From positions 36,265,564 to 36,329,563 of the forward strand of contig NC_080561.1 in the NCBI RefSeq assembly GCF_030253575.1: a stretch of DNA of 64,000 bases, given 5' to 3'. This stretch comes from Rhododendron vialii (lineage: Eukaryota; Streptophyta; Magnoliopsida; Ericales; Ericaceae). The notes beneath the pieces were generated by a model. It did no database searches and was not told the origin of the DNA. It was given only the letters and a program-made list of their open reading frames with translations. Position 1 is the stretch's first letter. The number at the start of each line of letters is the position of its first letter. A program made the translations under genes and the position numbers. Shown here one piece after another: positions 12,871 to 25,093 of the stretch.

Positions 12871-13047
12871 CGGTTTCCGGTTCATTGCATCTGGACCATT
12901 TTTCTTTCAAATAAAGTCGTACATCATCCGTGCAATGGAGAAAATTTTTTTTTACGGAGTTTTCAAGTGAAAAAGTGTTCATGGATGTGAATCCTGTGCG
13001 TTTAAAGTGTTTTGGACGGTCTAAATTTTAAAAGAACTTTTCCGAAA

Positions 13048-13558
13048 GGGTAAACTATAGTTAACCCCCTCTAACTAAGCCTCGCGTGCACTTTGCCCCC
13101 TCTAACTTTTTTTTTTTGCACTCAACCCCCTTTAACTAACTGAAAATCAAACGGTCATAAATTCAAATGGTCATAACTTCTTCGTCCGAAATCGAAAACA
13201 TGCAAATTATATATCGATTTCGAGGTCTTGAAGTCAGCTTTCTAATGACACCAAAATCACATCACGATTCAAATCACACAGAAAGTTATGATCAAAAGAG
13301 TAAGGGCTGGTAGACAGAAAGACCGTTTTGATCATAACTTTCCGTGTGTTTTGAATTGTGATGTGATTTTGGTGTCATTGGAAAGTTGACTTCAAGACCT
13401 CGAAATCGATATATAATTTGCATGTTTTCGATTTCAGACGAAAAAGTTATGACCGTTTGAATTTCAGTTAGTTAGAGGGGGTTGAGTGTCAAAAAAAAAG
13501 TTAAAGGGGGCAAAGTGCACGTGAGGCTTAGTTAGAGGGGGTTAACTATAGTTTACCC
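13048..13558. mobile_element. 511-bp foldback MITE with 9-bp target duplication (MULE-like)
   Basis: Two arms of roughly 235 bp pair almost end to end: the left begins GGGTAAACTATAGTTAACCC and the right ends with the complement, GTTAACTATAGTTTACCC. A short unpaired centre lies near 13288-13322. Both sides carry the same 9 bp, TTTCCGAAA (13039-13047 and 13559-13567). Long terminal inverted repeats plus a 9-bp duplication are the marks of Mutator-like elements. No transposase is present, so it is non-autonomous. It sits about 360 bp upstream of the GSTL copy A start codon. Confidence 0.85.
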
Positions 13559-13567
13559 TTTCCGAAA

Positions 13568-15564
13568 AAGAGTTTCCGAAAAAATTGTTTTAAAATCCGG
13601 ACCGTCGATTGCAGAAATGAATGAGTGAGATTTGCCGCTTCGATGAATAACTTATCCACTGCTCCTCCGTGAATAAAATATCTCTCCTGTTCATTACGTT
13701 AACAATTTTCCCTTTTTTTTGTGATTCTATTTGATGACACAGATTGACCAAAGATAGGAAGCTCCATATAAAACATTGCAGATATCCTGTCCTCCAAATC
13801 AAGTTACAGAGGGGAAAGAAAATTTGATTTTGTTTATGCAAAAGGTGAACCATCTGGAATATTGGGCCGAGATCTGAACGTTGGCCTGCAAAATTTAAAA
13901 AAAAGAAAAAAAGACATGACTTCCAATGATGTTTAGAAATTGAGAATCAAAATTTCATCATTATACGGCGAAACTTTATTAGAGCAAAACCGCCGAGCCG
14001 GTTCAATTCTAACGTGGATCCCGGTTCTACCCTGTTAGCATCCAAACTATTCGCAAAATAGTAATTCATAAACTCAGACTAAATAGTTGTAGCAAATGTA
14101 ACACTCAAAATATGAATTACTAATTCACAAATTAATAGTTTTCCCCCACTAAAGCAACTCACAAAAATGAATAACTCAACTTTTTTACCAACTAAACACA
14201 CAAGCAATGTAATGTTTGACCAAATTGGGCTATTAGATTGAATAAAACATCACCGTTTTCACCCCAATTAGAAAGAGAGAACCCGTTGGTTCAATTAGAA
14301 CCGTGGTTCCTTGTTTAGAATCAATAATAACCAAACCACAATTACCAGTTCTAATTTTTTTCAAAACATACCACTGTATCGAAAAACCAGACCAAATAGG
14401 ATCATTCGGTTGAATTCATATCGGAAATAAAATTTTCAATTTTCATGAACACCCCTACGTACAAATCTTTTTTGTTTGCCTACAGCTTTTTTTAAGATCA
14501 TAATCGGTTTTCATTTCCTTTGTGGTCCCTTGCAATCTCTCCCTTCCCTGTAGTCCACGAGAGACTTCATTTGCTTCGCTCAATCATGTTATCTCGGAGG
14601 ACATGTTTGATTGTAGGATAAAAGAGATGGAACCGTGGCACTAAAAGGGGTGAGACTCATAGATGGGTCCACATGTTCTCCTCTTTTTCATAGTTCGGTA
14701 CTTGATTGCACAAGGGACTAAGGGCTGGATCAGACCAGGATAGACTATTTTTTTATTTGGTTCCCCATGTGGGGTATTTTAACTAGTATTAGGGGAAGGG
14801 TGGTATTACCTAGTCCCCTTTTTTGGATTATCTCCCTTACAATTCAACTGTCAAAAATAATCCTCATCATCTTTATCCATTCTGACTGAACACGTTACAA
14901 CTTATCCCAGTATTTATATAATCTCATCTATATTCCCTTTGATCCCACTTGTTCCCTCTATTCTCATCCTTAATCTTCTCTTATCCAATTTCTCGCAAAA
15001 ATAATACGACAATTAGATGTGCTCATAGTGTATGGGCGCTTCATCAACCATTGTGAAGAGTTTCAGAAGAAAAAAAATTGGATAATAAAGTTGAGTTGAT
15101 TTGTAAGAAAAGAAAAGAAAACTTTATTGTAAGAAAAGAAAACTTTTATTGTCAAAATTAATTTATCTTTATTTCTCAAGATCGCACTTTAAAATTTGTT
15201 TGTGGTGACATTAACCACGACATAGCATTTACAAATAGCCTTTCTTGGAACAAGGAAAAAAGAGTGTTTTAGTAGGTCTTTTACTTGCTTTTTCTATCCT
15301 ATTTTCTAATTATTTTATTTGGGACTTGAAATTATATTTGGTTTCTATTAACGTGATCGTATTTGCTTTGGTCTGAACAAATTTATATTCTCTCTAGCTT
15401 GCCCCGCTATATTCAACCACTCCCACCGTCCACCACCATTCCAAGCCATAACCTCCGACCACAAGCGGAAGTACACCCACAGTAGGTTGGGCTCTAGCCC
15501 AGGTCTACTTTAGAACCACTTCCCCCCCACAAAAAAAAAAAACAAAAACAAAAACAAAAAAAGA
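13568..15564. other. Gene-free spacer between the GSTL copies
   Basis: AT-rich sequence with no recognisable coding region on either strand. Short frames here lack family signatures. Ends in an A-rich stretch before the (TA)n block. Confidence 0.55.
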
Positions 15565-15616
<52 letters not shown>

Positions 15617-15988
15617 AGGTTCCGGTGAGGGATCCCTCATTCTCCCCTTCCCGATTGAATTTCGATGATCCGAGCCGCTCAAAGTGATCAGAACGTGATT
15701 TTAAGGGTCCCCGCGAGAAATTAGCAAAAAAAATGACCGGGAAGGGCTTCATCCGAGCAGTTTTCATTGAACGGTTCAAAAAAAACTGCACGGATGATGC
15801 CCTTTCCGGTCATTTTTTTTGCTGATTTCTCGCGGGGACCCTTAAAATTACGTTCTGCACACATTGAACGGTTCGGATTTTCAAAATTTGATCGGGAAAT
15901 GAAAGTCCCTCATTTTAACAAAATGAGGGATCCCTCACTTGAAAATTCCTCTCTATGTATGTGTGTGTGTATATATATATATATATAG
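15565..15988. mobile_element. Foldback MITE set inside (TA)n, member 1
   Basis: An inverted repeat at 15625-15938: the left arm starts GTGAGGGATCCCTC and the right ends GAGGGATCCCTCAC. Inner arms share AAGGGTCCCCGCGAGAAAT and AAAAAAAATGACCGG. It is bracketed by TA runs at about 15565-15587 and 15970-15987, plus a GA run. A second member at 36167-36520 shares GATCCGAGCCGCTCAA and is also bracketed by TA runs. This matches the habit of Micron-type MITEs, known to insert into (TA)n. Confidence 0.8.
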
Positions 15989-17306
15989 TTTTTAGTAGTA
16001 GCGGAGTCATGATTTTGATCCGAAGGGGACCTGCTTAATAGTTATATAACGTATACATGAACAAAAATTAGGTATATAAAAAATAAAAAATTTAAAACTC
16101 TGGTGTTTTTTAAAAACTTTAAAATATCTAGAGTTTTTTGTGAGAATTAGTCACATGTACAATTCTAGAATTATCTCAAAGTTTTTTTTATCTCAAAGAA
16201 AATATCTTTGTACTAGAGTAGTATAAATAGGAATAGGTTCTAATTTCTAACCATTTTGTACCAAGCCAAAAACTAAAAATTGAGTTCAAATGTAATACAA
16301 ATACTCTCTCCATGTCTTTAGTATTCTTCCTCTTCCAAATATCTTGAAAGCGTATCTTCTCCACCATGTCTTTAGTATTCTTCCTCTTCCAAATAGGCAA
16401 ATATCTTGAAAACGTATTTTAAGACACACAATATCAATTCCTGGTTCCGCCTTGACCACCCGGTGACCATCTCCAACGACTCCTCCAACGGTCCAACCAA
16501 TGGCCACCTCCCATCAATACCACACCTCCTTCTCAGTAAGACAATCCCCTCACTTTCTCTTGAAAACCTCACATTGTTTTAGTAAATTGGTAATCGCATC
16601 TTAATAAGTGAAATCACCAAGAACCATGATCGTCCAACGGCCATGGAAAAGTTTTGGAGGTTCACATCGGGTGGGTTACACCACCAACGTACTCCAAGTG
16701 TATGTCGTGACTTCATCTCTTACATCAATTGATGAAGTCGTGCATATTTTTGGATCAAAAGCGTGGTCTAACTTTTTTGGTTCCATCTGTGATGCAATTC
16801 ATTAACTTCCAACATTTCCAACATAAAGATACACTAGAGGTCGGTCGGGGTACATGTTTTGTCAAAATTTGTGAAAATTCGATCAAACAATAAACAAGAT
16901 GTTATTGTAAAAATCCGACTTGCACCACAGTCTCTAGTCCTAGTGTCATCAAACACGAAAGGAGAACACACAACATCAGAAACAAAGACAACGGCCAGAA
17001 ACTAACTTCCACATCGAAAACCCTTCTTCTAAAATACAAAAAAACATGCATAGCAATAAAATCAGTTTTTTTTGCTATTTGTTTAACAATACAAGTCAGT
17101 TTTTTTTGCTATTTGTTTAACAACAATACAAGCAACTGTTTAGGATAAAAATGTAAAAATTCCTATAATTTAACCGCCAGAAACCCACGTTCCCCTGTAT
17201 TTTCAGTTTATAAAGAATACCCACATCCTCTTGAAATACATTCCCTGTTCCCTCTTTTTTCTTTCAGTTCTGTAAATTAATTGTGAAATCCATGTTTTGA
17301 AGGAGG
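15989..17306. other. Gene-free AT-rich spacer
   Basis: No gene recognised. At 16305-16415 a CATGTCTTTAGTATTCTTCC unit is repeated twice. At 17066-17125 TCAGTTTTTTTTGCTATTTG is repeated twice. The open frames over these repeats are by-products. Confidence 0.5.
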
Positions 17307-17488
17307 GCAACTTGGGTAAAGAAGACAACTCCTATTTCATGGATCTTGACAAACGAAAAAAAACTGTATTTGAAAAAGTACTCTCTTTGATCTATGGTAA
17401 CTTGGGTAAAGAAGACAATTCCTATTTCATGGATCTTGACAAACGAAAAACAAAACTGTATTTGAAAAAGTACTCTCTTTGATCTATG
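17307..17488. repeat. ~91-bp tandem duplication
   Basis: Two copies (about 17307-17396 and 17397-17488) each contain AACTTGGGTAAAGAAGACAA and end CTCTTTGATCTATGG, with only a few differences. Confidence 0.9.
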
Positions 17489-17489
17489 G

Positions 17490-18223
17490 TACGTTATCCA
17501 TATCTTCATTTTTTTTTTTTTTGAGTTGGTCGTACAATTTTAATCTAGGCATAATTTGGAGTTCATTATTTTCCTTTCATCTTCATCTTTATGCAAATTT
17601 TCTCAATCACTTTGTTAATTTGCTTTATAGTACTTGAGACTCGACTTGCACCAGCATAGTTGTAAAAATGGAGAGGCACAAAATGGCATTCTGAAATTTG
17701 AATAAGGATTTGAGTCTCCATTGATTTGAGTGATTTTTTTTAATACAATTCACTTTGATATAAGTTTGAGTAAAGAAATGGAGTGGATTTTGAGGTGTTT
17801 TTTACTCAAATTTTTTCCATTGATTTGAGTGAAAAGTATTAGTACAATTCACTTTGATATAAATTCGAGTATTGAGGTGTTTTTTACTCGAATTTTGAGT
17901 TAAAGTGGAAAAAAAGACAGCAAGGGCTGGAGATGCTCTATTGTACCCAACAACGGAAGGGGAATTGTTCTAAAATATATCCTTCTTATTGTTTCCAATA
18001 GAACAGTTGCACTAAGGTAATGTTTGGTTGGATGGAATAATGTAGATATATTTTTCGCTAAGGCGGTGTTTGGTTGGCTAGAAATAATGCGTGTGCAAGT
18101 CCAATTTTCACAGTTTTTGTTAAATTTAAGTTGCACATGCATCGTGTGTGCCCCGCCCGTTATACTAAAAGTGTTACTACTGCTATACATATTTTTTTTT
18201 TTTTTGGTATTTCAGAAGAAGGG
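17490..18223. other. Gene-free spacer downstream of GSTL copy B
   Basis: AT-rich. A loose repeat at 17735-17900 carries TACAATTCACTTTGATATAA twice and GAGGTGTTTTTTACTC twice. No coding sequence recognised. Confidence 0.5.
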
Positions 18224-18289
18224 TTATCAATGTGGAAGTTAGTTTCTGGCTATAGTTTATCAATGTGGAAGTTAGTTTCTGGCTATAGT
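18224..18289. repeat. 33-bp perfect tandem duplication
   Basis: Two identical 33-bp units (18224-18256, 18257-18289), each containing AATGTGGAAGTTAGTTTCTG. Confidence 0.95.
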
Positions 18290-18662
18290 TTGTTGTCTTA
18301 GTTTTTGTTTTATTCTCCTATCATTCAATGCGTGAGCAAGTAAAATTTTGAAAAGGTAATCTCCCTTTATATATTAGATTAGAATAGATATATTGTTTTG
18401 GAATGTACATAATCACATTACATAACTACGATTTTATGCCAAATTGCAATGTAACAAGCGAAAGAAAAATACAAGTACGATAATACACCAACATATCACA
18501 GCACACCACACAAATGAGTTGATCTTATTAAGCTAGAAAAACAATCCAACGACAAGCTTTGGGAACACCAGAGTAACAGAATAGATACAACATAGATAGC
18601 ATGCAGCCACTTATTTAGTACATAGTTCAGAACAGCTGCTGGAGTAGCTTCTGGGAAATTCA

Positions 18663-21600
18663 CTACTGACCCTGCAAAAAGAAAGATGGATAGTGTAAGT
18701 TAATTCTGTTTGATGTCTCACTATGAGTGAATAAATTCAAGTGCCAATTGCATTTCAGACTTTTCAGTAGAGAAAGCATGAGGGACTACCAGAAAGCGCT
18801 GCTTGTAGGTTTGAATAAGTTCTTCGGGATCGCACTTTGTCTGCTTGTAAGCATCAATCTTGTTCACCTCCTGCACAGATCAGCAGTTCCAGATGTCATG
18901 GAAGATATTATAAAGTTCAACGCTTCTTGCAATGGAAATTCGCAATTCCTACTATACCCTTGATTGAGAAAATTAACATCCTACACCCTTAACCAAATTT
19001 GATAAGGAGCCAAATCACTAGAGCAAAAAACAAAAAGTTGCAAAAGATCTCGTTGCCTACGTTATGCTCAGGAACATTGAACTCAAAGTTAAACTTTCAT
19101 CCAAAGAGGTAGTGCGCAGAACAAATTTGTTATGTTAGCGCAACACACACACACAGAATGAGGGACCATATTTCTTTTCTGTGCGACCGTGAAACAGAGA
19201 GATCATAAACATCAGGAGAGATGATCCTACAAAACACAATCATATACATTTTCATTTGTCATTGCTTCCATGCCCTTCCAAGTGAAATGTCCAATTGCAC
19301 CATCTCAATCAGAGTTTGGTGTCTCACAGCAGCAATCAAACTTACATGCTCAATTACTCAAAGAACTTATGGCTAGGCAACGAAAACATATGATTGATGC
19401 GCATTAAACCACAATGCACCACATCTGTATAGTATTAACTATTAAATTCAAATTTGCCTTCAAGAACAAATTTAATTGATTAACTCACTTCAATCCATGT
19501 TGCTAGTTTTGGTCGTCCTGCCGTAATGTCATACTTCCACGCATCTTGTAAGAAGATTTGAAACCTTTCGACAAATGGAGCATAGGCTATGTCCGCCTGT
19601 AGATCATGAGTTAGTAACATAGAGAAAAAAACAGAAAATTAAGCACATGGTTCCGTTGACATGCATGCTTGTTTGCCATAAAAAGTTAAAATGATCTCCA
19701 AAAAGTTAAAATGATCTCCAAAATGGCACCCCGTAGCACATAAAGAAATACTGACTGCGAATGCACAAAGTTCCACACAATGTAGCATCATTAAAACCAA
19801 CAGAACAGAGATGAGGCATACCAGACTGAATTGGCCAAGGAAGAAAGGTCCATCCTCGAATTTGTGTAGAGCGGTTTCTAAGTAATCAAAAGCGATACCT
19901 GATGCAGAAATTACTGAAGTCAGCAATGTGTCGAGAGAGTTTCATTTATTCTGTGACTAATTTCCCAGAACACGCGAAGTTTAGAATCTCACCAGCTTCT
20001 TTCGCTGGATCTCCTTTAAAAGAAGTATACACGATTTTGTTGAGTGTGTCAGTGTACGCTAACAACTCTTCAGCAAACTGCTGTTTCAAAGGATCCTGCA
20101 ATATTTCACATCTTTGCTCGTCAAAATCTGAAAACGTGAAGCGTGAGAGGGACGGAGAACAGGGTGTAAATACATATTCATATCTTACATTAGGCAAAAG
20201 TTTGCGGCCTTCAAAGTTATCATCTAGATATTTAAGTAAAACTAGACTCTCTCCGATGATTTTGTTATTGTGCTCCAGTGATGGCACCTAGGGAAAAAAG
20301 AACTGAAGATGTGAGCTAGACAGATAAAAAATTCTCAAGTAGGTAATATAATGATAGGCAGCAGCTTTGAAGAACGATTTGAAAATTTGAATTGATGAAT
20401 ATGCAAAAGGTATCACATGACTATTCCAAATGTATTCACAAATAAGTTTAGAAGACACTAGATCAACTTGCCATTTAAATAGTATTTCCGGAGAAGCCAG
20501 ATTTTCTATTGAATGTAGCAGCAAGTCAGGGAAACGACACCAAGAGGACCAAGGTAGAGACGATAGAAGTCAAATCTTCTGTCATAACCATTGTTCATGA
20601 TAAAAAGCAAGAGGACCAAGGTAGAGACGACAAAAGTCAAATCTTCTGTTGTAATCATTGTTCATGATAGTTAACTATACTGGTTAATGGTTACGTATTT
20701 TCATCCACTTCACTATTACTGCCAATACTTCATAAGTGGGATTTCTCCATGAAAATTCCCACCAACACTCCCTATACTACTATTAATGAATATCAGTAAA
20801 AATATCAAAAACTCTATTCAAGATTATTGCAATTACCTCCTGTAGCCTAGGTCTAGAATGAAAAAGAAACAAACTTATGGCCAAAAGTTGCCCATTTATC
20901 TCTCCATTCAAATTCAATCTAAACCTTTATGTCAAATCATTGTAACACTTCAGGCCAAAAACTCTCCCCCCGTTCCAATTAATAAAATATTGTCCCTCTC
21001 GCCAAGCAATTCTTAACTTCTCCATAAGGATGTTTCGAATTCATGACATCAGTTTGATGTTCATCAACAAATCAGCACGCGTCACGCCGTAACAGTGAAA
21101 ATATGTGAACAGTGTATATTGCTTTCCGAAGTACTTTACAGCACAATGCATAGCAGGCAAAATAATTGGAGGTCATTATCCTGGTATTATAGAGAAATGT
21201 TGGAAAATATTTACATGCCCATATAAGAAGATTTATGGTTTGTTAGTCAACCATTTGATCAACAAATACTAGTCACTGGTGATAAACACAAACTGCACCA
21301 AGTATGTAATTAAGATGGCCAAAAATGATGAGAAGTACATTGTATGAAGAGAATACTACCTTATTTTCTGGGTAAACTTTCTCTTTGTACCAGGCAGGCC
21401 TGTCTCTAAGGTTAATAGGAACCAATTTGATCTCGTCTTGTAAACCCTAAATCACAAAATTTATACAAAATAAGACACGTAAACATGTTGAATAAACTCA
21501 CAAGTCACAATGCATATAAGCCTATAAGCTGAAAAATAAATTGCACTTTGGTCTCTTGCGACGTCCAACATTGGACTGGACATCCCTCTGGCCTCCCCCC

Positions 21601-23746
21601 ACTTGTCATGCAAGCCAGAAATCAAACTCAAAGTGCTATCTTTTTTTCTTTGACAAACTCAAAGTTCTACCTTAATATTGGTGATTGAGCCTATGTTCAA
21701 TCATTATGCTCATCTGACAAGCAGGATATATGCATTAAAACCCATGGGCAGACATTGGAAATGGTATCTACAAAAAGGTTATTAGGTGAAAATGTGTGGA
21801 TGCATACCATGAAGTGATTAAATGTAACAGCATTCTGGGCGAACTCCAATAAGAAAATCAAAAACATTGCCTAACAAAAATGAATTGAGGATAAGGAAAA
21901 ACGGACCTTATAGTTCCTGGCAATCCAAACACGCTGAGCAAACGGGCACGGGTAATAGGTATACAACCTTCAAGAAAGTACCCACTTTAGATCACGACAT
22001 GATCACACAAAACTAATTTGAGTCTAGACTAGGCCAGAAAAAAAGAAAGATATCGCAACAGCAAATAAACTTTGTTCTGTGAAATTTGTATACTCACATC
22101 ACATCAAACCAAACTTTATTAGCCCATAAAGTGGGATTGCCTAAATGAATTCGTATATATCCAAATCAAAGAGAGAGGGAGGGAGGGTATACCGAGTAGT
22201 TCCATCAAAGAGAGGAGGCGGTTCAGAAGTAGAATCCAAATATGGGGGAAGATCTTCTTTCACGTACCTGAAACATTAAAGAAAACCCATCAAAATCGTT
22301 ACACCAAACAACAGTGACAATTAGTCATCACATATCAATAGCATTATCAATATTAAGAACAATGCACTGGACCGGCTTTGGGCTAAAGCCCATAAAGCTA
22401 CTGCTTTAGACCCTCACATTTGGACTAATTTTGGCGACTCCAATATTTATGGACACTTTTTTATTATGGACACTTTATTAATTGAGGCCTGTGTAAAAAG
22501 TTTTTCTTATCATACACAAAAAGTTAACCAGCCTAAAAAATTGAAGGGCCCAATTTAAAATAAGGCCATAGTGGAAAGGCAAAAACATGATATAATTCGA
22601 TGCCCATTTTGTGAAGATATTAAATCTTCAAAGACTGAAAGGCCTTTGCTGATTTACTGCTCTTCTTGGACTTTAACGAGAAAAAACTCTAACATGGTGT
22701 ATTCAGTGTGTCTGGGGCACCGCCTAAGTCCCTTTTCCACCCCTTGGCAGTCCAAGGGGACTGAATAATTTTCCCTAACAGGGAGTGATCAGAAAGCGGA
22801 AGTAACCAATTAGTAATTTTATACTTTCTTCTCCATTTCCTATCAAAATAGCCAACCCAAAGAGTGATTTAGCAAGAAACTCTAATCCTTTCTTTTCTTC
22901 TCTTACCAATAGAACCTCAATCAAGGGGGCTACAAAACTCTCTAAACTTGAGGATCTAACTGAACTAAATGGCAAAAATAGCGCCTCAAGTCGCAGACTC
23001 GCAAAGATTCATAGCAATCTCTTCTCTCTTTTTTGGTAACTAAATATTCATTATTTCTATATAGCTAACTTGGTTTTTTATTTCTTGTTGTAACTACGCA
23101 TAGTATATTGAGATTTCACAGCCCCATCTGAAAATTTTGCTTCAGGCCCATAATGCACCCAAAAAAAATGCACCCAAAAAAAAAAAAACACTACGAACAC
23201 AAAAATCGCGGAGTATGAACATGTATATAAGACCAGCCGGCCAGAGCTTCGAGCTCAGTTGGTCGTGTACCAGTACTTAGGTGCTGGGAGTTTCTGGGTA
23301 GTTGGTCGTGTACCCGTACTTGGGTGCTGGGAGGTTCTGGGTTCAAGCTGATACAACAGCATCGATACGACTTTGTTGTAGTAATCTAACTTTAACTAAC
23401 AGTCTAACATAAACCCCAAAAGGGTTGGCCAATCGATCTGGGCTTCAGACTTGGGGGTTTGCTCCTCTAAGGTCTCAGATTCAATTCCTTGTCAACAACT
23501 CTTAGGCCCCCTCACCCCAGGGCAGGGCAGAAAGGGCTTAGGCCCCCTCACCCAGGGGCAGGGCAGAAAGAGCTGCAGGGATTAGTCCGGATATGCACAA
23601 ACTGGCCCGGGACACCCAGCATTACCCGAAAAAGAAAAAGAAAGAAAACAAAATCTGGGAGCATGCAGACGTATATATAGACGAATCCACGCACGCATAA
23701 GTAAGTAGAATCAGAGAATAGTGCAAAGAGCTTACGGAGGAGCCAT
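18663..23746 (-). CDS. GSTL: Lambda-class glutathione S-transferase, copy B
   Basis: Predicted product 236 aa. Exons on the minus strand: 23736-23746, 22193-22267, 21907-21967, 21360-21446, 20189-20287, 19993-20095, 19822-19898, 19489-19596, 18790-18870, 18663-18671. Exon sizes equal copy A except exon 2, three bases shorter. The catalytic motif is CPFAQRVW (Cys at about residue 36), followed by VPSLEHNN and GESLVLLKYLDDNFEG; the C-terminal domain has KFEDGPFFLGQFSL and YAPFVERFQIF. The 11-bp first exon encodes MAPP-, and the final exon again adds Gly-Gln-stop. The copies differ at many positions, with residue changes concentrated outside the active site (for example FIGSFQLIF in A against FVERFQIFL in B), so they may have diverged in substrate. 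The gene appears intact. Flanking 3' sequence (ATAGATACAACATAGATA) is shared with copy A, showing a segmental tandem duplication. Confidence 0.92.
20541..20669. repeat. 67-bp tandem duplication in a GSTL intron
   Basis: Units start CAAGAGGACCAAGGTAGAGA at 20541 and 20608 and end with ATTGTTCATGATA. They lie in intron 4 of GSTL copy B and are absent from copy A. Confidence 0.85.
23243..23390 (+). mobile_element. tRNA-derived SINE-like fragment
   Basis: Contains an RNA polymerase III A-box-like GAGCTCAGTTGGT and a B-box-like GGTTCAAGCTG about 85 bp later, with an internal duplication of AGTTGGTCGTGTAC and GTGCTGGGAG. No poly-A tail or target duplication was clear. Confidence 0.35.
23425..23650 (+). 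mobile_element. SINE-like element with internal duplication
   Basis: Contains a B-box-like GATTCAATTCC and, near its end, the phrase CAAACTGGCCCGGGACACCC, which resembles the 3' part of plant SINEs, followed by an A-rich tail. CTTAGGCCCCCTCACCC with GGGCAGGGCAGAAAG is present twice in tandem. It lies about 90 bp downstream, in gene orientation, of the first exon of GSTL copy B, in intron 1. Confidence 0.45.
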
Positions 23747-23840
23747 GATCGTTGTTTGTGCGATTTCGATTTCGAATTCTGGCTTCGATTTGAGTGCTGT
23801 TGTTTGGGTTGCGGTAAGCGATTAGGGTCCAAATCCCCGA

Positions 23841-23938
23841 GAATTTATAGGGGAGGTGAGATTACTGAGATAAGTCGCGACGCAAGCAGTGACGGGGAAT
23901 GACCGATACATGAATATGGCTCTACGCACGCAGTGACG
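23841..23938 (-). promoter_or_regulatory. Putative promoter of GSTL copy B
   Basis: The minus strand reads CTATAAATTC at 23841-23850, about 95 bp upstream of the start codon. TGACG cores lie at 23890-23894 and 23934-23938, each inside a CAGTGACGG-like phrase. Position and wording resemble the copy A promoter, suggesting that oxidative or xenobiotic induction through TGA factors was retained after duplication. Confidence 0.5.
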
Positions 23939-24130
23939 GTCCGACGGAGGGTCCAAATCCCCAAGAATAGCCCTACATTCTTCTCCACACTCACGAGTAC
24001 TCCGTCCGTCCCGAATTGTTTGTTCGGTTCGCAAAATAAAGAATTAAAAATAAAACATTTTTTTTTAAAAAATTCAATTTTTAAAAGAACTCATCAAAAT
24101 TTAATAAATTGTTAGAAAAAATTAAAATTT

Positions 24131-24402
24131 TTGCATTTGTTAGTTGTGCGTCAAACTTTTATGGGTTATTGATTCGTCTCAACGAGAAGAATCGGAAAAG
24201 TAAAAAAAAAAAATTACTTTTACCTCTCTATTTTGAAAAATAATCACTTTTTAGCAAAAATTGTCAATTTTTTTTTCTTTCTAAAAAGTGGTTATTTCTC
24301 AAAATACTTGGCTAAAAGTAATTTTTTTTTACTTTTCCGATTCCTCACGTCGAGACGAATCGATAACCCACGAAAATTTGGTATAAAACTAACAAATGCA
24401 AA
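24131..24402. mobile_element. Foldback MITE
   Basis: The left arm (TGCATTTGTTAGTT... TTATTGATTCGTCTC) pairs with the right arm ending AACTAACAAATGCA at about 24402. Inner stems pair CGGAAAAGTAAAAAAA with TTTTTTTACTTTTCCG and AATAATCACTTTTTAG with CTAAAAAGTGGTTATT. About 270 bp in all, upstream of GSTL copy B. Confidence 0.75.
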
Positions 24403-24741
24403 AAAAAATCAAATAAAAATAAAATTTTCAAATTTAAGTTAAATTCAAGAGAATGCAGCTTAAGGAAAAGGAAATTACTACTCCACCACAATTGAAACAA
24501 AAAAAAAAAAAATTCTCAGTTAGCCGTGGTTTGAGGTTCATTGCATCTGGACGACCTTATTGCATCTGGACGATTTTCGGGGGTCCAACATTTTCTTCTT
24601 CTAAATTGATGTCAGCCATTGAAAAAAAATTAGGAAAAATCATTAGTATTAGCTTTTAGTAGCTTTTGAGTACCATCACGCAATGTTCCAGGACTATTCT
24701 CTACCGGATTTCGAAATTAATAAACCTAAGGACACATATAT

Positions 24742-25074
24742 TTTTATACAGATCTTGCACATACATTTTTATGGGGTTTATCTTGTGTCCCACCTATATG
24801 ATCCGAACCGTTCATTATTTTTAAAACAAATTTTTAAGAGTTTCTGTAAAAAATCAACTCGATAGGATATCGGAAAGGGCTTTTTCAGAAGTCGCAGGGC
24901 GAATCAAACTGTTTCACCCTACGATTTTTGAAAAAATCCTTACCGATATCCTATTGAATTGATTTTTTATAGAAACTCTTAAAAAATTATTTTAAAATTA
25001 ATGAGAGGTTCGAATCATATTGGTGGAATTCGAGGTGGGCCCCATAAAAGTGTATGTGCAAGATCTGTATAAAA
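24742..25074. mobile_element. Foldback MITE, second family
   Basis: The left end TTTTTATACAGATCTTGCAC pairs with the right end reading GTGCAAGATCTGTATAAAA. Inner pairs include TAAGAGTTTCT with AGAAACTCTTA and GATAGGATATCGG with CCGATATCCTAT. An extra partial copy of the right end (GTATGTGCAAGATCTG) follows directly at 25078-25093. Confidence 0.8.
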
Positions 25075-25093
25075 GCGTATGTGCAAGATCTGG

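Noticed and set aside
15494..15682. Frame with Ser-Leu and Tyr-Ile repeats
   Set aside because: Product of (GA)n and (TA)n runs. Similar artefacts occur at 33701-33895 (beyond TERC exon 1), 38507-38743 and 45671-45979.
22360..22770. Possible transposase remnant in intron 1 of GSTL copy B
   Set aside because: Phrases such as TTGGGCTAAAGCCCATAAAG look like old dispersed repeat DNA, but no continuous protein similarity could be made out.
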